From contig JBBRWC010000002.1 in NCBI GenBank assembly GCA_038246255.1, forward strand, positions 28,250 to 92,249: DNA of 64,000 bases, read 5' to 3'. Under the pieces are notes generated by a model. It was not told where the DNA came from. It worked only from the letters and a program-made list of their open reading frames with translations, and did no database searches. This document shows positions 62,879-64,000 of the stretch, in pieces. Within the stretch, counting starts at the first letter, position 1. Each line of letters opens with the position of its first letter. This DNA is from RI-242 sp038246255 (GTDB taxonomy: Bacteria > Planctomycetota > UBA1135 > GCA-002686595). Position numbers and translations under genes: made by a program.

Positions 62879-63058
62879 GGACCCAACGCTACGGGCCGAT
62901 CACCAACCCCGTGCGAAGCAGAGGTCAACCCGAAGCGAATCCCAGCGGCTCGGCCGGGGGACGGTGGCCGTCAGACCATCAAGGCCCGCCCACGCCCGCG
63001 CCGAAGAGTCGCGCTCGTCGCCCTCATCTCGGTGCCCGACCAACCCCGTCCTCCGCAA

Positions 63059-63838
63059 ATGACCGCCAAGCCCGGCGCCCGCTGCGAAACCCTCCCCGAC
63101 GCACTCCCGGACGCAGGCCTGCTCGTCGCGTGGTTGCCGTTGGCCCACACGGCGACAAAACTCGCCGCCTTGCTCCACGATCAGGGCTTCGTGACCACCT
63201 GGGTCGCAGAGGAAGGCCGGCTCGACATCGCCTTCGCCGCGGGTCAGCTCGAAGCGGTCGCCCGCGCGATCGAGAAGGGGCTATCCGGGGAGGAGCAGCG
63301 CGCCACCCGCGCCCTGTGCCTTGCGCCCGATACCGTCCCGACGGTCCGCGACTTCCAAAAAGTGGTCCCGCTGCCGCAGTTGATCGGGCTGGCGAAGAGC
63401 CGTTGGATCATCGAGCTATTGGCGGAGGACCGTCTGACGTCGCACTTCCAACCGATCGTTCACGCGGGCGATCCGACGCGGATCTTCGCACACGAGGCGC
63501 TGCTTCGCGGGCGTGCGCTCGACGGATCCCTGGTCGCCCCCGGCCTGCTTTTCGACGGGCAACTCGCTGCGCAGGAGTTGCTCCAGGGCCTCCCGATCAC
63601 CGGCTCGGATGAGCTCGACCCGTCGCGGCGTGTCGGCGGACGTGGGGCGCGGCCCCACAGGGCGGCGCCCGATGTTGACACCGGCCGCAAAGCGGGCTGG
63701 GCGCCCCGCTCCGCAGCGACGGCCCTCAGCCCGCTTGAAGGCGCAGGCCGTTCGAGAGCGACACCCACTGCACTGCGGCCGTGTCTACAAATCCGGTCTG
63801 CAGGTAGAGGTCCACACCGAGCAAGCTTGGGCTGTTGA
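63059..63838 (+). pseudogene. EAL-domain c-di-GMP phosphodiesterase, truncated
   Basis: From ATG 63059 about 110 residues of an N-terminal domain lead into an EAL domain: LLAEDRLTSHFQPIVHAGD, then FAHEALLRGRALDGS with the E-A-L motif at 146-148. Similarity stops at PGLLFD (~63556); the remaining ~95 codons are unrelated and read through an antisense sigma fragment and the tail of a convergent gene. The catalytic Asp/Glu/Lys residues after EAL are lost, so it cannot hydrolyse c-di-GMP. Confidence 0.7.
63557..63658 (-). pseudogene. N-terminal fragment of an ECF sigma factor
   Basis: From GTG 63658 on the minus strand: TSADTPRRVELIRAGDREAL then EQLLRSELP, the typical first helix of ECF sigma-70 proteins (I-R-A-G-D-R-E-A-L-E-x-L-L). 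After ELP the frame runs into the antisense of the EAL gene and similarity ends abruptly, marking a recombination joint at ~63557. Confidence 0.6.
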
Positions 63839-64000
63839 ACACGATCGGGAGAGCGAGGCTGCCCGATCCGGCGACGCCTGGAGTGCCACCGACACGGATG
63901 TTCAGTGAGAGAGCCAGTGGTCCGACCAGCGGTTGCCCGACCAGCAGAGTGCCGCCAAAAAGTGGCAGAGCGCCGCTCGTGGCGCTCAACAGCAGCAACC
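63726..64000 (-). CDS. secreted protein, planctomycete C-terminal domain (cut by window edge)
   Basis: Last ~91 residues of a protein entering from the right edge: LPLFGGTLLVGQPLVGPLAL, NSPSLLGVDLYLQTGFVDTA and the terminal VSLSNGLRLQAG. The same beta-rich ending, with L-F-G-G-x-L-L-V and F/L-S-N-G-L-x-x-x, closes the 62157 protein, so both belong to one family of secreted proteins. Function of the missing part is unknown. Confidence 0.75.
   Translation of the reverse strand, partial: LLLLSATSGALPLFGGTLLVGQPLVGPLALSLNIRVGGTPGVAGSGSLALPIVFNSPSLLGVDLYLQTGFVDTAAVQWVSLSNGLRLQAG

Overview
This window is very GC-rich and looks like chromosomal DNA of a Planctomycetota bacterium. The signs are secreted proteins ending in a beta-rich C-terminal domain typical of uncultured/marine planctomycetes (62157 and 63726, minus strand), a decayed sigma-factor plus Ser/Thr-kinase pair, several SGNH-hydrolase genes, thrombospondin-type-3 and fasciclin exported proteins, frequent GTG/TTG starts and few Shine-Dalgarno sites. 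The phylum call is inferred from gene content; the window has no rRNA.

Left part (1-14.4 kb): the end of an iron/cobalamin ABC importer, an SDR oxidoreductase, a hypothetical gene, then a decayed stretch (sigma factor with two nonsense codons, a Ser/Thr kinase with its middle deleted, later a zinc alcohol dehydrogenase remnant) surrounding an exported protein and an intact Fe-S-type purF. A glycosyltransferase, a GIY-YIG protein, an SGNH hydrolase coupled to a DUF5989-like small membrane protein, a B12-binding radical SAM enzyme and tRNA-Arg(CCG) follow.

Middle (14.6-29.7 kb): an exported TSP3 protein, then an extracytoplasmic stress cassette (RpoE-type sigma, membrane anti-sigma, MucB/RseB-like lipoprotein) with a match to a sigma-E promoter in front. 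The lipoprotein gene ends inside a three-copy 82-bp tandem repeat. A complete chemosensory cluster follows: cheY-cheR-cheX-cheA-cheW-mcp-cheB-cheY-cheX-cheX-hypothetical. It has three CheX/CheC-like phosphatase candidates, a soluble GAF-PAS-PAS receptor, a CheB with a degenerate receiver, and no motility genes nearby.

Right-middle (29.7-57.9 kb): two-gene glutamine-dependent NAD synthetase, HAD-MoxR pair, TPR lipoprotein, MOSC-MltA pair, large MscK-like channel, transketolase-like enzyme, alginate-export porin, transposase remnant, GT39-like membrane protein ending in a second tandem array of the same repeat family, a second SGNH/small-membrane-protein pair, a c'-type cytochrome, the nucleoside salvage pair deoB-deoA, a two-domain fasciclin protein and a YfhO-family membrane protein.

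Right end (58-64 kb): a heavy-metal island (CPC-type P1B ATPase plus an exported protein with five YHS/TRASH-like repeats) lies between two 20-bp inverted repeats. It is followed by a mosaic of broken genes: a frame-broken DNRLRE secreted protein, an EAL-domain gene fused to a piece of an antisense ECF sigma gene, and a secreted-protein gene cut by the window edge. Overall, conserved operons alternate with short graveyards, and the repeat arrays sit at gene ends.
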